Assembly (NCBI RefSeq): GCF_004167665.1
Contig: NZ_SEWE01000003.1
Location: 62,001-126,000, forward strand
Direction: 5' to 3'
Source: Hymenobacter persicinus
GTDB lineage: Bacteria > Bacteroidota > Bacteroidia > Cytophagales > Hymenobacteraceae
Length of the DNA: 64,000 bases
This document shows positions 1 through 8,046 of this stretch, piece after piece; position 1 is the first letter of the stretch; every line of letters begins with the position of its first letter. A program made the position numbers and the translations under genes. The notes beneath the pieces were generated by a model. The model did not search any database. It saw only the letters and a program-made list of their open reading frames with translations, and was not told the DNA's origin.

Positions 1-161
1 TGGAAGCGAATATGCCGCTCGTCAGGGCGCGGGTGCACCGTGATTCCCTCGGCGCCAAACCGCTCACAGTCAAGCGCGGCCTGTACTACGTCGGGGCGGT
101 TGTGGCCGCGCGCATTCCGTAGCGTGGCTATTTTATTTATGTTTACGCTGAGTTTCGTCAT
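1..161 (-). CDS. pdxJ: Pyridoxine 5'-phosphate synthase PdxJ, N-terminal part
   Basis: This gene is cut by the left edge. Only its first 53 codons are present, reading leftwards from an ATG at 161. The visible protein starts [19 protein letters not shown] and continues with a [20 protein letters not shown] stretch. Both are hallmarks of PdxJ, which condenses 1-deoxyxylulose 5-phosphate with aminoacetone 3-phosphate to form pyridoxine 5'-phosphate (vitamin B6 synthesis, cytoplasmic). The [10 protein letters not shown] segment belongs to the phosphate and substrate binding face of this TIM barrel. It is divergent from yqeY, and a TAACTTTG box lies about 40 bp upstream. The family call is firm; the rest of the gene is outside the window. 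Confidence 0.93.
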   Translation of the reverse strand, partial: MTKLSVNINKIATLRNARGHNRPDVVQAALDCERFGAEGITVHPRPDERHIRF

Positions 162-202
162 GATCAAAGGCGAAATTAAGGGCCTCACCCGGCCCCGCGG
201 GT

Positions 203-210
203 CAAAGTTA
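203..210 (-). promoter_or_regulatory. Predicted -7 box for pdxJ
   Basis: Read on the minus strand this is TAACTTTG, matching the Bacteroidota TAnnTTTG -7 consensus. It sits 42 bp upstream of the pdxJ ATG, giving a predicted 5' leader of about 35 nt. I see no convincing -33 TTG. Confidence 0.5.
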
Positions 211-289
211 CGTTCCTGGGGCGAAGAAGGTGCCGTCCTGCTTCGGGCCGACCCGTCATTCATTTACCTCGTTACTTAAGCCCCCGATT

Positions 290-754
290 ATGGCTCTGAA
301 AGAAACCATCGACGCCGACATCAAGAAAGCCATGCTGGCCAAGGACAAGGTGCGCCTGCTCACGCTGCGCAGCATCAAGTCCCAGATTCTGCTGGCCGAA
401 ACGGCCGAAGGAGCCCACGGCGCCGCCCTGACCTCTGACGCCGAAATCAAGCTGCTCACCAAAGCCGCCAAGCAGCGCCGCGAAGCCGCCGAAACCTACC
501 AGAAGCAGTTCCGCTCCGACTTGGAGGAAACCGAGCTGGCCGAGCTGGCCATTATCGAGGAATACCTGCCCCAGCAGATGTCGGAAGCCGACATCGTGGA
601 GCATGTGGTGGGCATCATCCAGCGCGTGGGCGCCACCGGTCCCTCCGACCTGGGCAAGGTGATGGGCGTGGCTGCCCGGGAGCTGGCTGGCCAGGCCGAC
701 GGCCGCGTCATCTCGCAAGTTGTCAGCAACCTGCTCAACAACACGAATGTCTAA
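290..754 (+). CDS. GatB/YqeY domain protein
   Basis: A cytoplasmic protein of 154 residues, the usual length for stand-alone YqeY proteins. These resemble the C-terminal tRNA-binding tail domain of GatB, the amidotransferase that corrects mischarged Glu-tRNA(Gln). The start MALKETIDADIKKAMLAKDK, the LRSIKSQI helix, the EIKLLTKAAKQRREA segment and the EEYLPQQMSE motif are typical of the family. The exact role of stand-alone YqeY is unsettled. I chose ATG 290; an upstream in-frame start at 230 would add about 20 residues not seen in the family. It is followed by a hairpin repeat and then cvpA. Confidence 0.9.
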   Translation: MALKETIDADIKKAMLAKDKVRLLTLRSIKSQILLAETAEGAHGAALTSDAEIKLLTKAAKQRREAAETYQKQFRSDLEETELAELAIIEEYLPQQMSEADIVEHVVGIIQRVGATGPSDLGKVMGVAARELAGQADGRVISQVVSNLLNNTNV

Positions 755-755
755 C

Positions 756-884
756 TGGTGAAATAGGGGGAAGGTGAACTTGTGAACTTGATGTTTAGGC
801 GGCACCAGTGGCGCAGATAGCGCAAAACCACGCCGCTGGAACGTCAACTCACTATTTAACCATCTCACCATTTCACCACCTCCC
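756..884. repeat. Hairpin repeat, family A, copy 1
   Basis: This fills the yqeY-cvpA spacer. The left end carries direct repeats of the type GGTGAAATAG, GGTGAACTTG, GTGAACTTG. The right end carries their complement (CCATCTCACCATTTCACC). The core from about 789 to 847 is itself an imperfect palindrome bounded by TTGATGTT and AACGTCAA. Its reverse complement matches the core of the element at 32884-33016 over about three quarters of positions by eye, so these are two copies of one element in opposite orientation. It lies between genes and has no open frame of its own. Confidence 0.75.
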
Positions 885-887
885 CGC

Positions 888-1409
888 ATGACCGGCTTCG
901 ACATTCTGCTGCTGCTGCCGCTAGGGGTGGGGGCCGTGAAGGGCTTCCGCCGCGGACTGGTGCTGGAAGTAGCTTCGCTGCTAGCCTTCGTGCTGGGCGC
1001 CGTGGGCGGGCTGGCTCTGCTCAACGACGCCATTCCCCTGGTGCGCCACTACGTCGGCGACGCCTTTGGGGCGCTGCCGCTGGTGTCGTTCCTGCTCGTA
1101 TTCGTGGGTATCACCTGGGGCGTGCACCTGCTGGGCGGCGTCATTAAAACTGCCGTGCACCTGACGCCCCTGGGCATGCTCGACCACCTGCTGGGCGGGG
1201 CGGCCGGGGCGCTGAAGTGGATTCTGGGGTTGAGCCTGCTGCTGCACGGCGTGGGGTTGGCCGGCCTAAAGCTGCTCTCGCCCCAGCTCGTGGCCGAGTC
1301 GCAGGTGCTGCCCCTGGTGCAGCAGGCCACGCCGGTGGCCCTGGAGGTGGTTGGGTTTGTGATGCCCTTTGCCGGCACGCTGCTGGAGCGGCTGCGCGGG
1401 GTTTTCTAG
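888..1409 (+). CDS. CvpA family inner membrane protein
   Basis: A 173-residue integral membrane protein with four predicted hydrophobic segments (about residues 5-20, 25-45, 60-85, 100-125). The N-terminus MTGFDILLLLPLGVGAVKGF followed by RRGLVLEVASLLAF matches the CvpA family (colicin V production protein), where the GxxxGFRRGLVLE motif after the first helix is diagnostic. CvpA homologues are linked to envelope stress and bile resistance in enteric bacteria; the molecular activity is unknown. It starts directly after the family A repeat and is followed 78 bp later by the amidotransferase gene. Confidence 0.85.
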   Translation: MTGFDILLLLPLGVGAVKGFRRGLVLEVASLLAFVLGAVGGLALLNDAIPLVRHYVGDAFGALPLVSFLLVFVGITWGVHLLGGVIKTAVHLTPLGMLDHLLGGAAGALKWILGLSLLLHGVGLAGLKLLSPQLVAESQVLPLVQQATPVALEVVGFVMPFAGTLLERLRGVF

Positions 1410-1487
1410 GCCGACGCCAACTTTTTCGGTTCCCAACCCGAGTATCTACCAACCAAATGCCGTTAAGGGGTATCTGGTAAGTAGCCT

Positions 1488-2090
1488 ATGCAAGTACTGC
1501 TGCTCGACAACTTCGACTCCTTCACCTACAACCTGCTCGATTACCTCGAGCAGCTGGGCGTGCGTGCCCACGTGGTGCGCAACGACGTGCCGCTGGCGCA
1601 AATCGAACAGTTGGCCTTCGACGCGGTTGTGCTCTCGCCGGGCCCGGGCATTCCGGCGGCGGCCGGCAACCTGATGCCCGTCGTCGAGGCCTACCACGCG
1701 CGGCTGCCGGTGCTGGGCGTGTGTTTGGGGCACCAGGCCCTGGGCGAGTTTTTCGGCGCCCGCCTCACCCGGGCCGCCCGGCCCATGCACGGCAAGGTTT
1801 CGACCATCAGCTGCGCCATTGAGGACCCGCTGTTTGCCGGCCTGCCCGCTCGGATGGCCGTGACGCGCTACCATTCATTGGTGCTCAAAGAGTTGCCGCC
1901 CGTGCTCGAGCCATTGGCTTTCACCACCGACGAGCCCGGCGAACTGATGGCCTTCCGGCACCGTACGCTTCCAGTCTATGGCGTGCAGTTTCACCCGGAA
2001 GCCCTCTTAACCACCCACGGCCTGGCCCTGCTAGGCAATTGGGTCAAGTGTTGTATCATTGCAAAGGACGGTCAGTCGGTAAGCGCCTGA
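1488..2090 (+). CDS. pabA: Glutamine amidotransferase subunit, PabA/TrpG type
   Basis: A 200-residue class I glutamine amidotransferase. It starts MQVLLLDNFDSFTYNL, the classic TrpG/PabA N-terminus. The catalytic triad is visible: Cys79 in GVCLGHQALGE, His169 and Glu171 in GVQFHPEA. The LSPGPGIP oxyanion region and HGK are also present. Such subunits pass ammonia from glutamine to chorismate, giving aminodeoxychorismate (folate) or anthranilate (tryptophan). No trpE or pabB partner is in the window, so PabA versus TrpG cannot be decided; many bacteria use one protein for both. The next gene starts 18 bp downstream, suggesting cotranscription. Confidence 0.85.
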   Translation: MQVLLLDNFDSFTYNLLDYLEQLGVRAHVVRNDVPLAQIEQLAFDAVVLSPGPGIPAAAGNLMPVVEAYHARLPVLGVCLGHQALGEFFGARLTRAARPMHGKVSTISCAIEDPLFAGLPARMAVTRYHSLVLKELPPVLEPLAFTTDEPGELMAFRHRTLPVYGVQFHPEALLTTHGLALLGNWVKCCIIAKDGQSVSA

Positions 2091-2108
2091 GCCGCCCACC
2101 CCGAGAAG

Positions 2109-2894
2109 ATGGAATTGCAGATAAAGGAAAAAGACGGATTCAGTTACGTGGATGAAGGTACCGGCGAGGTACTGCTGCTGCTGCACGGCCTGTTTGGGGC
2201 CCTCAGCAACTGGGAAGACGTAGTGCGCGAATTCAGCCCGGATTACCGCGTTATCATTCCCCTGCTGCCCATCTACGACATGCCCCTGACCAAGGCTGGC
2301 GTGCCGGGCCTGATGAACTACGTGGAGGATTTTCTGGCCGCCATTGGCCTGACGGAGCCTACTACCGTGCTCGGCAACTCGCTCGGCGGCCACGTGGCGC
2401 TGGTGTATGCCCTGCGCAACCCCGCGCGGGTGCGCCGCCTGGTGCTCACCGGCAGCAGCGGCCTGTTTGAGGATTCCATGGGCGGCTCCTTCCCCAAGCG
2501 TGGCAACTATGCCTTCGTGCAGGAGCGGGTGGGCTACACCTTCTACGACCCCACGCTGGCCACCAAGGAACTGGTTGATGAGGTCTTTAACGTGACCAAC
2601 TCCAACGCTAAGTGCCTGCGCATTATCAGCATTGCCCGCTCGGCCCAGCGCCACAACTTGGGCAAGGACCTGGGCGGCATCAAGGTGCCCACGCTGCTGG
2701 TCTGGGGGCTTAACGATACCATCACCCCGCCGCCGGTAGCCCACGAATTCAACCGCCTCATTGCCGGCTCCGAGTTGCGCTTTCTTGACCACTGCGGGCA
2801 CGCGCCCATGATGGAGCGGCCCCGGGAATTTAATGCCTACCTGCGGCAGTTTCTGCATCGAACGGCCCCGCAGCCGGCCGTAGTAGCGGCCTGA
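2109..2894 (+). CDS. Alpha/beta-fold hydrolase
   Basis: A 261-residue soluble hydrolase of the alpha/beta superfamily. LLLHGLFGALSNW (residues 23-35) forms the oxyanion region. The nucleophile is Ser91 in GNSLGG, the acid Asp203 in GLNDTITPP, and the base His231 in CGHAPMMERP. The order and spacing are those of the MhpC/BioH type. The substrate cannot be inferred. It follows the amidotransferase by 18 bp and precedes a CBS-domain gene on the same strand. Confidence 0.88.
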   Translation: MELQIKEKDGFSYVDEGTGEVLLLLHGLFGALSNWEDVVREFSPDYRVIIPLLPIYDMPLTKAGVPGLMNYVEDFLAAIGLTEPTTVLGNSLGGHVALVYALRNPARVRRLVLTGSSGLFEDSMGGSFPKRGNYAFVQERVGYTFYDPTLATKELVDEVFNVTNSNAKCLRIISIARSAQRHNLGKDLGGIKVPTLLVWGLNDTITPPPVAHEFNRLIAGSELRFLDHCGHAPMMERPREFNAYLRQFLHRTAPQPAVVAA

Positions 2895-2981
2895 TTTCGT
2901 CCTTCTGAACAAAGTAGCGGCTCCCGCGCTTAGTCATCGTTTCGTAAGCAGTTCTTATCCGCCTTCCAGCTCTTTTTGCCG

Positions 2982-3659
2982 ATGCACTCGATGATTGCCG
3001 AAGACCTGCTCAACCAGATGATTCCACCGCTTAAAGTCTCTGACCCGGCCAGCAAAGCCGCCAAGTGGCTGGAAGAATTTCACGTGGGGCAGCTTCCCGT
3101 GCTGGAAAACCGGCAATACCGCGGCCTGATTACCGAAGCCGACCTGCTGGACTACGAAAATTCTGACGTGCCCCTGACCAGCGTACCCTTCGGCTTTGCC
3201 GACGTGCACGTGCAGCACGACCAGCACTTCTACAACATCATGGAGCTGGCCATTCAAAACAAGCTTCAGCTCGTGCCCGTGCTCGATGAGCGGCGCGAGT
3301 ACATGGGTGTCGTTACGGTGGGGGATACGCTGGCCGCTTTTGGGCAGATGCCTATTGCCGTCGGCCAGGGCGGCATCGTGGTACTGTCGATGGCGGAGCG
3401 CGACTACTCCCTGACCCAGATCAGTCGGTACGTGGAGGAGAACAACGCCAAGATTCTCAGCGCCCACGTGGCCCAGGACGAGCACGACCCCTACAAGATT
3501 CGGCTCACGCTGAAGCTCAACACGCCCGACCTGAGCCGTATTGTGGCCACGCTGGAGCGGTTTGGCTACGTCATTACGGCCCAGTTTAGCGGAGCTGGCG
3601 AAATCAGTGCCGGCGAGCAGGATCGTTTCGATGCCCTGCTTAAGTACCTGAGCCTGTAG
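2982..3659 (+). CDS. CBS domain protein with ACT-like tail
   Basis: A 225-residue cytoplasmic protein. Residues 1-60 (AEDLLNQMIPPLKVSDPASK, then GQLPVLENRQYRGLITEADL) and about 75-120 (LVPVLDERREYMGVVTVGDTL) form a CBS pair, which typically binds adenine nucleotides. Residues about 125-195 look like an ACT-type small-molecule domain. This arrangement is common in Bacteroidota next to nadK, as here (one gene apart). Its ligand and target are unknown. The ATG at 2982 was preferred to an in-frame TTG at 2976. A repeat element begins immediately after the stop codon. Confidence 0.8.
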   Translation: MHSMIAEDLLNQMIPPLKVSDPASKAAKWLEEFHVGQLPVLENRQYRGLITEADLLDYENSDVPLTSVPFGFADVHVQHDQHFYNIMELAIQNKLQLVPVLDERREYMGVVTVGDTLAAFGQMPIAVGQGGIVVLSMAERDYSLTQISRYVEENNAKILSAHVAQDEHDPYKIRLTLKLNTPDLSRIVATLERFGYVITAQFSGAGEISAGEQDRFDALLKYLSL

Positions 3660-3767
3660 GGAATTATGAATTATGAATTAGCCGCTTCTTCAGGGTTTGT
3701 CTGTAACCGGCGTGGCGTGGCTTTAGCGGAAAGCAACTCAGAATTTAGAATTCAGAATTCAGAATCC
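3660..3767. repeat. Hairpin repeat, family C
   Basis: The left end has three tandem GAATTATGAATTA-type units right after the CBS gene stop. The right end (3740-3767) has AGAATTTAGAATTCAGAATTC-like units that are largely the reverse complement. A GC-rich core of about 55 bp lies between. The layout matches families A and B although the repeat sequence differs. Only one copy was found in the window. Confidence 0.65.
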
Positions 3768-3772
3768 CACTA

Positions 3773-5212
3773 GTGCTGGCCTGCCTGCTTTTTCTGCTGC
3801 TGGGCCTGCCCACCGTTGCTCCCGTGCGGGCCGCGGCCCCAGACACTGCCCGCCGCGCCGCCCCCGATAGCCTCGTGCGCGCCCAGTGTCCGCAGTATAC
3901 CGCCTTGCGAGTGGCCTCAATTCTGTTCGTGGGCAACGGCGTCACCAAGGAGCGGATTCTGCGGGCCGAACTGGACTTTCGCGAGGGCGACACCCTGCCG
4001 GCCGCGGAGCTCACCAGTCGGCTCGAGGCCAACCGCCGCCGCATCTACAACCTGCAGCTATTCCACCAGGTCCTGACCGAAACCGTGTGCCGCGATGGTG
4101 AGATAACGGTGCTCTTCAGCGTGCAGGAGCGCTGGTACACGTTTCCCGTACCCATCTTCTCCCTGGCCGACCGCAACTTCCGCTCCTGGCTCGACCGGGC
4201 GGACAAGTGGCAGCGGGTCGACTACGGCCTGCACGTGGTGCGGCGCAACTTCCGCGGCCGCAACGAAGACCTGACTGGCAACGTGCAACTAGGCTTCAAC
4301 CGTAAGTACGAGCTGTTTTATGAGGCGCCCGGCTACGGTCGGCGCCGCCGGCTGGGGGCGGGCTTTGGCGTGTCGTACTACCGCAGCCACGCCCTGGACT
4401 ACGCCACCCAGCAGGACCGCCTCGTGGCCTTCCGCGACGAAAAAGGCTTTCCCATCGAGCGGCGCTACCTCACGGCGGGGCTGCGCTGGCGCCACACCGT
4501 GCAGCGCCGCACGGCCCTGGACGTGGCCTACCACCGGGAGCAGATTTCGGATGCCGTGCTGGACCTCAATCCCGACTACTTCCTCGGCCGCACCCGCCGC
4601 GAGTACCTCGACTTCAGTTTGAGCTCAACCCTGAACCAGCGCAACACGTTTGCTTACCCCCTGACTGGGCGTTTCGTGCAGGCTGTGCTCGTGTACCGCA
4701 CTTTCTTGACTCCCGCCACGCCGGCCATTACTACGGCGCGGGCCCAGTACGCCCAGTATTTCGCGCTGGGCCGCGGATTTTACTACAACTTCAGCCTGCA
4801 GGGGCAGCTGCGCCTGGCCGAGCGGGTATCGTACGCCGACAACCGGGCCCTGGGCTACGACAACCTCGTGCGTGGCTACGATCCTTACGTTGTGGATGGC
4901 CGACACTACGGCTTGGCGCAGCAGAGCGTCTCGTACCGCCTTTTCGACCTAGGCCAGGTTAAGCTCAACGCCATCGACAACCCCAAAATCAACCGCATCC
5001 CGCTGGTGCTTTATTTAAATACCTTTGTCGATGCCGGTTATGTTGCTGCCCGCACGGTGGCCGCCACCAACCGGCTGCCTAACCAGCTGTTGAGTTCCGC
5101 GGGCGTGGGCCTGCACCTAGTGACGTTCTACGACCGGGTGCTGACCATCGAGTACACCCGCAACGGCCGCGGACAGGGCGGCTTCTTTTTCCGCAGTGAG
5201 TTTCCCATCTGA
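3773..5212 (+). CDS. Small Omp85-like (BamA/TamA family) outer membrane protein
   Basis: A 479-residue protein with an N-terminal signal peptide (LACLLFLLLGLPTVAPVRA). One POTRA-like domain follows at about residues 45-120 (ALRVASILFVGNGVTKERIL to LFSVQERWY), then a beta barrel. The VRGYDPYVVDG segment near the C-terminus is the conserved RGY/RGF motif of Omp85 barrels. BamA has five POTRA domains and about 840 residues, so this is a short relative, possibly a surface-protein or lipid translocator; its partner is unknown. The only usable start is GTG 3773, because an in-frame TAG lies at 3746. The start sits only 5 bp after a family C repeat. Confidence 0.78.
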   Translation: MLACLLFLLLGLPTVAPVRAAAPDTARRAAPDSLVRAQCPQYTALRVASILFVGNGVTKERILRAELDFREGDTLPAAELTSRLEANRRRIYNLQLFHQVLTETVCRDGEITVLFSVQERWYTFPVPIFSLADRNFRSWLDRADKWQRVDYGLHVVRRNFRGRNEDLTGNVQLGFNRKYELFYEAPGYGRRRRLGAGFGVSYYRSHALDYATQQDRLVAFRDEKGFPIERRYLTAGLRWRHTVQRRTALDVAYHREQISDAVLDLNPDYFLGRTRREYLDFSLSSTLNQRNTFAYPLTGRFVQAVLVYRTFLTPATPAITTARAQYAQYFALGRGFYYNFSLQGQLRLAERVSYADNRALGYDNLVRGYDPYVVDGRHYGLAQQSVSYRLFDLGQVKLNAIDNPKINRIPLVLYLNTFVDAGYVAARTVAATNRLPNQLLSSAGVGLHLVTFYDRVLTIEYTRNGRGQGGFFFRSEFPI

Positions 5213-5248
5213 CCCCGTAGTACCCTCTCGTCAGATTACGATTTTGTT

Positions 5249-6142
5249 ATGAAAATTGCCATTCTGGGTAAGCCCTTCGACGAAGAGACCCTGCCGTTTG
5301 TGCAGGCCCTGCTCGACGATCTTGTCGGCCGCCGCACTGAAATTCTGATTGTCGAGGCCTTCCGTACCTACCTCGACAACCGGCTTCAGCTGCCTGAGGG
5401 CGTGGGCACGTTCCGCCGCGGCGACTCCCTGCGCGGGGTGCAGTTCGTGTTCAGCATCGGCGGCGACGGGACCTTGCTCGACACGGTGACCTACGTGGGG
5501 GCCCTGCAGATTCCGATTCTGGGCATCAACACCGGCCGGCTGGGCTTTCTGGCCACCATCATTCCCGACCGGATTCCGCAGGCCATCGACGCGCTGTTCA
5601 AGGGTCACTTCGTCATCGAGGAGCGCAGCCTGATTCGGGTCGAGACGGATCCGGAAGTTTTCGACGGTATCAACTTCGGTCTCAACGAGTTTTCGATTCT
5701 GAAGCGCGACACGTCGTCCATGATTGTGGTTCACACGTACATCGACGGCGAGTATCTCAACTCGTACTGGGCCGACGGGCTGATTGTGGCCACGCCCACG
5801 GGCTCCACGGGCTACTCCCTCAGCTGCGGCGGACCAGTAATGCTGCCGCAAACCAACAATTTTATCATTGCTCCCGTATGTCCGCACAATCTGAATGTCC
5901 GACCACTTATCGTGTCCGACCGGAGCGTGATTTCCTTCGAGATTGAGGGGCGGAGCAATAACTTCCTGCTCTCCCTCGACTCGCGGGCCGTGCCAGTCGA
6001 CGCCGGAATTCAGATTGCCGTGCGCCGCGAGAATTTTGCGGCCCGGTTGGTCAAACTCAACCATGTTAACTTTCTGAGCACCTTGCGTAGTAAACTGAAT
6101 TGGGGACTTGACCGTCGCAATCCGGCCGGGACCCCTCTTTAA
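5249..6142 (+). CDS. nadK: NAD kinase
   Basis: A 297-residue enzyme that phosphorylates NAD to NADP with ATP or polyphosphate. The GGDGT motif at residues 71-75 is in context FSIGGDGTLLDTV. The GINTGRLGFLATI segment, the NEFSILKRD motif and the ATPTGSTGYSLSCGGP motif complete the diagnostic set. Length and order match bacterial NadK. It starts 36 bp after the Omp85-like gene. Confidence 0.95.
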   Translation: MKIAILGKPFDEETLPFVQALLDDLVGRRTEILIVEAFRTYLDNRLQLPEGVGTFRRGDSLRGVQFVFSIGGDGTLLDTVTYVGALQIPILGINTGRLGFLATIIPDRIPQAIDALFKGHFVIEERSLIRVETDPEVFDGINFGLNEFSILKRDTSSMIVVHTYIDGEYLNSYWADGLIVATPTGSTGYSLSCGGPVMLPQTNNFIIAPVCPHNLNVRPLIVSDRSVISFEIEGRSNNFLLSLDSRAVPVDAGIQIAVRRENFAARLVKLNHVNFLSTLRSKLNWGLDRRNPAGTPL

Positions 6143-6162
6143 TAAGTTGAGTTTTTCAAATA

Positions 6163-6197
6163 TTTGTTTTTTAAGTTCCCGGCAAGTCCTACTTTTG
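6163..6197 (+). promoter_or_regulatory. Predicted promoter of the first DUF6089-type gene
   Basis: A TTTG at 6163-6166 and TACTTTTG at 6190-6197 match the Bacteroidota -33 (TTTG) and -7 (TAnnTTTG) elements. The gap is 23 bp, at the long end of the usual range. The gene starts 73 bp downstream. Confidence 0.55.
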
Positions 6198-6270
6198 TTG
6201 CCGACTGCGGCCATGTCCTGACGGATTTAGTGCGTTCCTCCACTTTGCATATCCATAAAATTCGCTCCAT

Positions 6271-7182
6271 ATGAAGCAATTCTTCACCAACACCCTGACT
6301 CTGGCGCTGGCGCTTGCGCTGGTCTCTACGGCGGCGAATGCGCAGCAATTCAGCAAGCGGAAGCAGTATAACTCCGTAGGTGTCAGCCTGAACGCTATGA
6401 ACTACTTCGGCGACATCGTGCCGAAAACCAGCATTCCTAGCCTGCGCTTCGCTGCTACCCGTCCCAACATCGGTATCAATGCCACCCACCGCTTCACCCC
6501 CCGGATTTCCGCTCGGGTAGCCCTGGCTTACGGCCGCATCACCGGCGAAGACAGCAAAGCTGCGGACCGCAACGATGCTGACGCTCGTTTCCGCTACCAC
6601 CGCAACATGAACTTCCGGAACGATATTCTGGAGGCATCGGCTGTGGGCGTATTCGACCTGATTGCCAACCGTAACAACTACATCAAGCGTCCGGACTTCG
6701 TACCGTATGTATTCGCCGGGGTGGCCGTGTTCCACCACAACCCTAAGGGCCTGGTAGGCGGCGCTAACAGCCCCACGCAGACGCACTTGGTCGGCCAGGA
6801 AGGCGAGTACATCAACCTGCAGCCCCTGCAGACCGAAGGCCAGTCGTACAGCCTCACGCAGGTATCGATTCCGTTCGGTGGTGGTGTTCGCTACAAGCTG
6901 AACAAGAGCTTCGACATCGGCCTGGAAATCGGCTGGCGCAAGACCTTCACCGACTACCTCGACGACGTGAGCGGTGTGTATGTTGACCAGACCAAACTGA
7001 CCAGCGACGCAGCCAAATACTTCGGTGGCGGCATCACCCGCACCGGCGACGGCGACTACCCGAACTTCAACGCTCCCGGCGAAATGCGCGGCAAGGGCAA
7101 TGAAAAGGACTGGTACATCGTTACGGGTCTGAACCTGAATTACATCTTGGCGCCCCGCGTTAAGAGCCCCAAATTCCGCTAG
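6271..7182 (+). CDS. DUF6089-type outer membrane beta-barrel protein
   Basis: A 303-residue protein with a clear signal peptide (MKQFFTNTLTLALALALVST, cleavage after AANA). The rest alternates hydrophobic and aromatic residues as expected for an outer membrane barrel: VGVSLNAMNYFGDIVPK near the start, FVPYVFAGVAVFHHNPKG in the middle and YKLNKSFDIGLEIGWRKTFTDYLDD later. In Bacteroidota such proteins typically sit just before uppS and bamA, as here, which suggests a link with envelope assembly; no activity is known. The next gene encodes a shorter relative with the same FG/ARKTFTDELDH-type strand. Confidence 0.75.
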   Translation: MKQFFTNTLTLALALALVSTAANAQQFSKRKQYNSVGVSLNAMNYFGDIVPKTSIPSLRFAATRPNIGINATHRFTPRISARVALAYGRITGEDSKAADRNDADARFRYHRNMNFRNDILEASAVGVFDLIANRNNYIKRPDFVPYVFAGVAVFHHNPKGLVGGANSPTQTHLVGQEGEYINLQPLQTEGQSYSLTQVSIPFGGGVRYKLNKSFDIGLEIGWRKTFTDYLDDVSGVYVDQTKLTSDAAKYFGGGITRTGDGDYPNFNAPGEMRGKGNEKDWYIVTGLNLNYILAPRVKSPKFR

Positions 7183-7224
7183 TCGGCCGCTCCTGGCTGT
7201 CTGGTTTCACTCTCAGCTAGTCTA

Positions 7225-7976
7225 ATGACGAATTCGTCTCTCTCAAAAACACTCCTTGTTTGCCTGGTGCAAGCAGGGAGTGTTTTTTTGCCCTTGGTGC
7301 CCACGCGCAGTCTACCAGCGAGGTTGGAATCGGACTCGGGGGATTGGTGTATAAAGGGGATTTGGCCCCGAGCTACCAGTTTAAAAACAACCGACCTGCC
7401 CTAACGGCCTTCTACCGCCGCGACATTTCAGCTCCCATCACGCTGCGGGGGGGCCTAATGGGCGGCCTGCTGCGAGCTGACGATGCCAACGTGCAGGGCG
7501 TGACGGGCACCACGGCACCACTGTCGGCTGCTCGGCAGGCCAGCATGAAGGGCAGCCTCTATGAAGTGTCGGGTGCGCTGGAGTACAACTTCTTCGACTT
7601 TCACAACCGCAAGGACAAGGTGCATTTCACGCCCTACGTGCTGGTCGGGCTGGCGGCATTTTACGCCAATACCACCACGCAGAGCACCGCGGCGGGAGCT
7701 GAGCAGTTCAACAAGAAGGGCGGCATGCTGGGCCTGGCCGTGCCCGCGGGCTTCGGCCTTAAGCTGGCGCTGTCCCGGCACTGGAACCTGGGTCTGGAAG
7801 CCGGCGCGCGCAAAACCTTCACCGACGAGCTTGACCACGCCAGTACCCAGACGCCGGTCTTGGTAAACAGCCACGACCAGGACTGGTATTTCTACAACGG
7901 GGTGAGTATTTCCTATACTTTCTACAAGATCCACTGCCCGGAGTCGTACAAAGAAAATAAGCAGTTACTGCAGTAG
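7225..7976 (+). CDS. DUF6089-type barrel, apparent frameshift in signal peptide
   Basis: The body reads in one frame from about 7290 to 7976 (STSEVGIGLGGLVYKGDLAP onward, with FGLKLALSRHWNLGLEAGAR and KTFTDELDH like the preceding gene). Its signal peptide starts at ATG 7225 in another frame: MTNSSLSKTLLVCLVQAGSV. The two join at a run of seven T (7283-7289). Adding one T gives a continuous 250-residue protein with a normal AHAQ cleavage site. As written, the only start in the body frame is TTG 7260, which gives no credible signal peptide. The frameshift could be real, phase-variable, or a sequencing error. The same DNA also forms a terminator hairpin. Confidence 0.65.
7245..7289 (+). terminator. 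Intrinsic terminator inside the second barrel gene's signal-peptide region
   Basis: AAAAACACTCC (7245-7255) pairs perfectly with GGAGTGTTTTT (7277-7287), followed by more T. It lies 62 bp after the first DUF6089 stop, so it can end that transcript. It also overlaps the first codons of the second gene. Confidence 0.75.
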
Positions 7977-8013
7977 TAGTCAGCAGTAGCCGGGCTTAAT
8001 GCAACCATTTGCG

Positions 8014-8020
8014 TACCTTG
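8014..8020 (+). promoter_or_regulatory. Possible -7 box for uppS
   Basis: TACCTTG followed by CGGCC resembles the TACCTTTGCGG/TACCTTTGTGG boxes before era and HU, but one T is missing. It lies 26 bp before the preferred uppS ATG at 8047. If real, it excludes the upstream ATG at 7999. Confidence 0.35.
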
Positions 8021-8046
8021 CGGCCTCTTTTACGCAAACAGCACTG

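Noticed and set aside
40..279. Short plus-strand ORF at the left edge
   Set aside because: It overlaps the pdxJ start on the other strand and lacks coding features.
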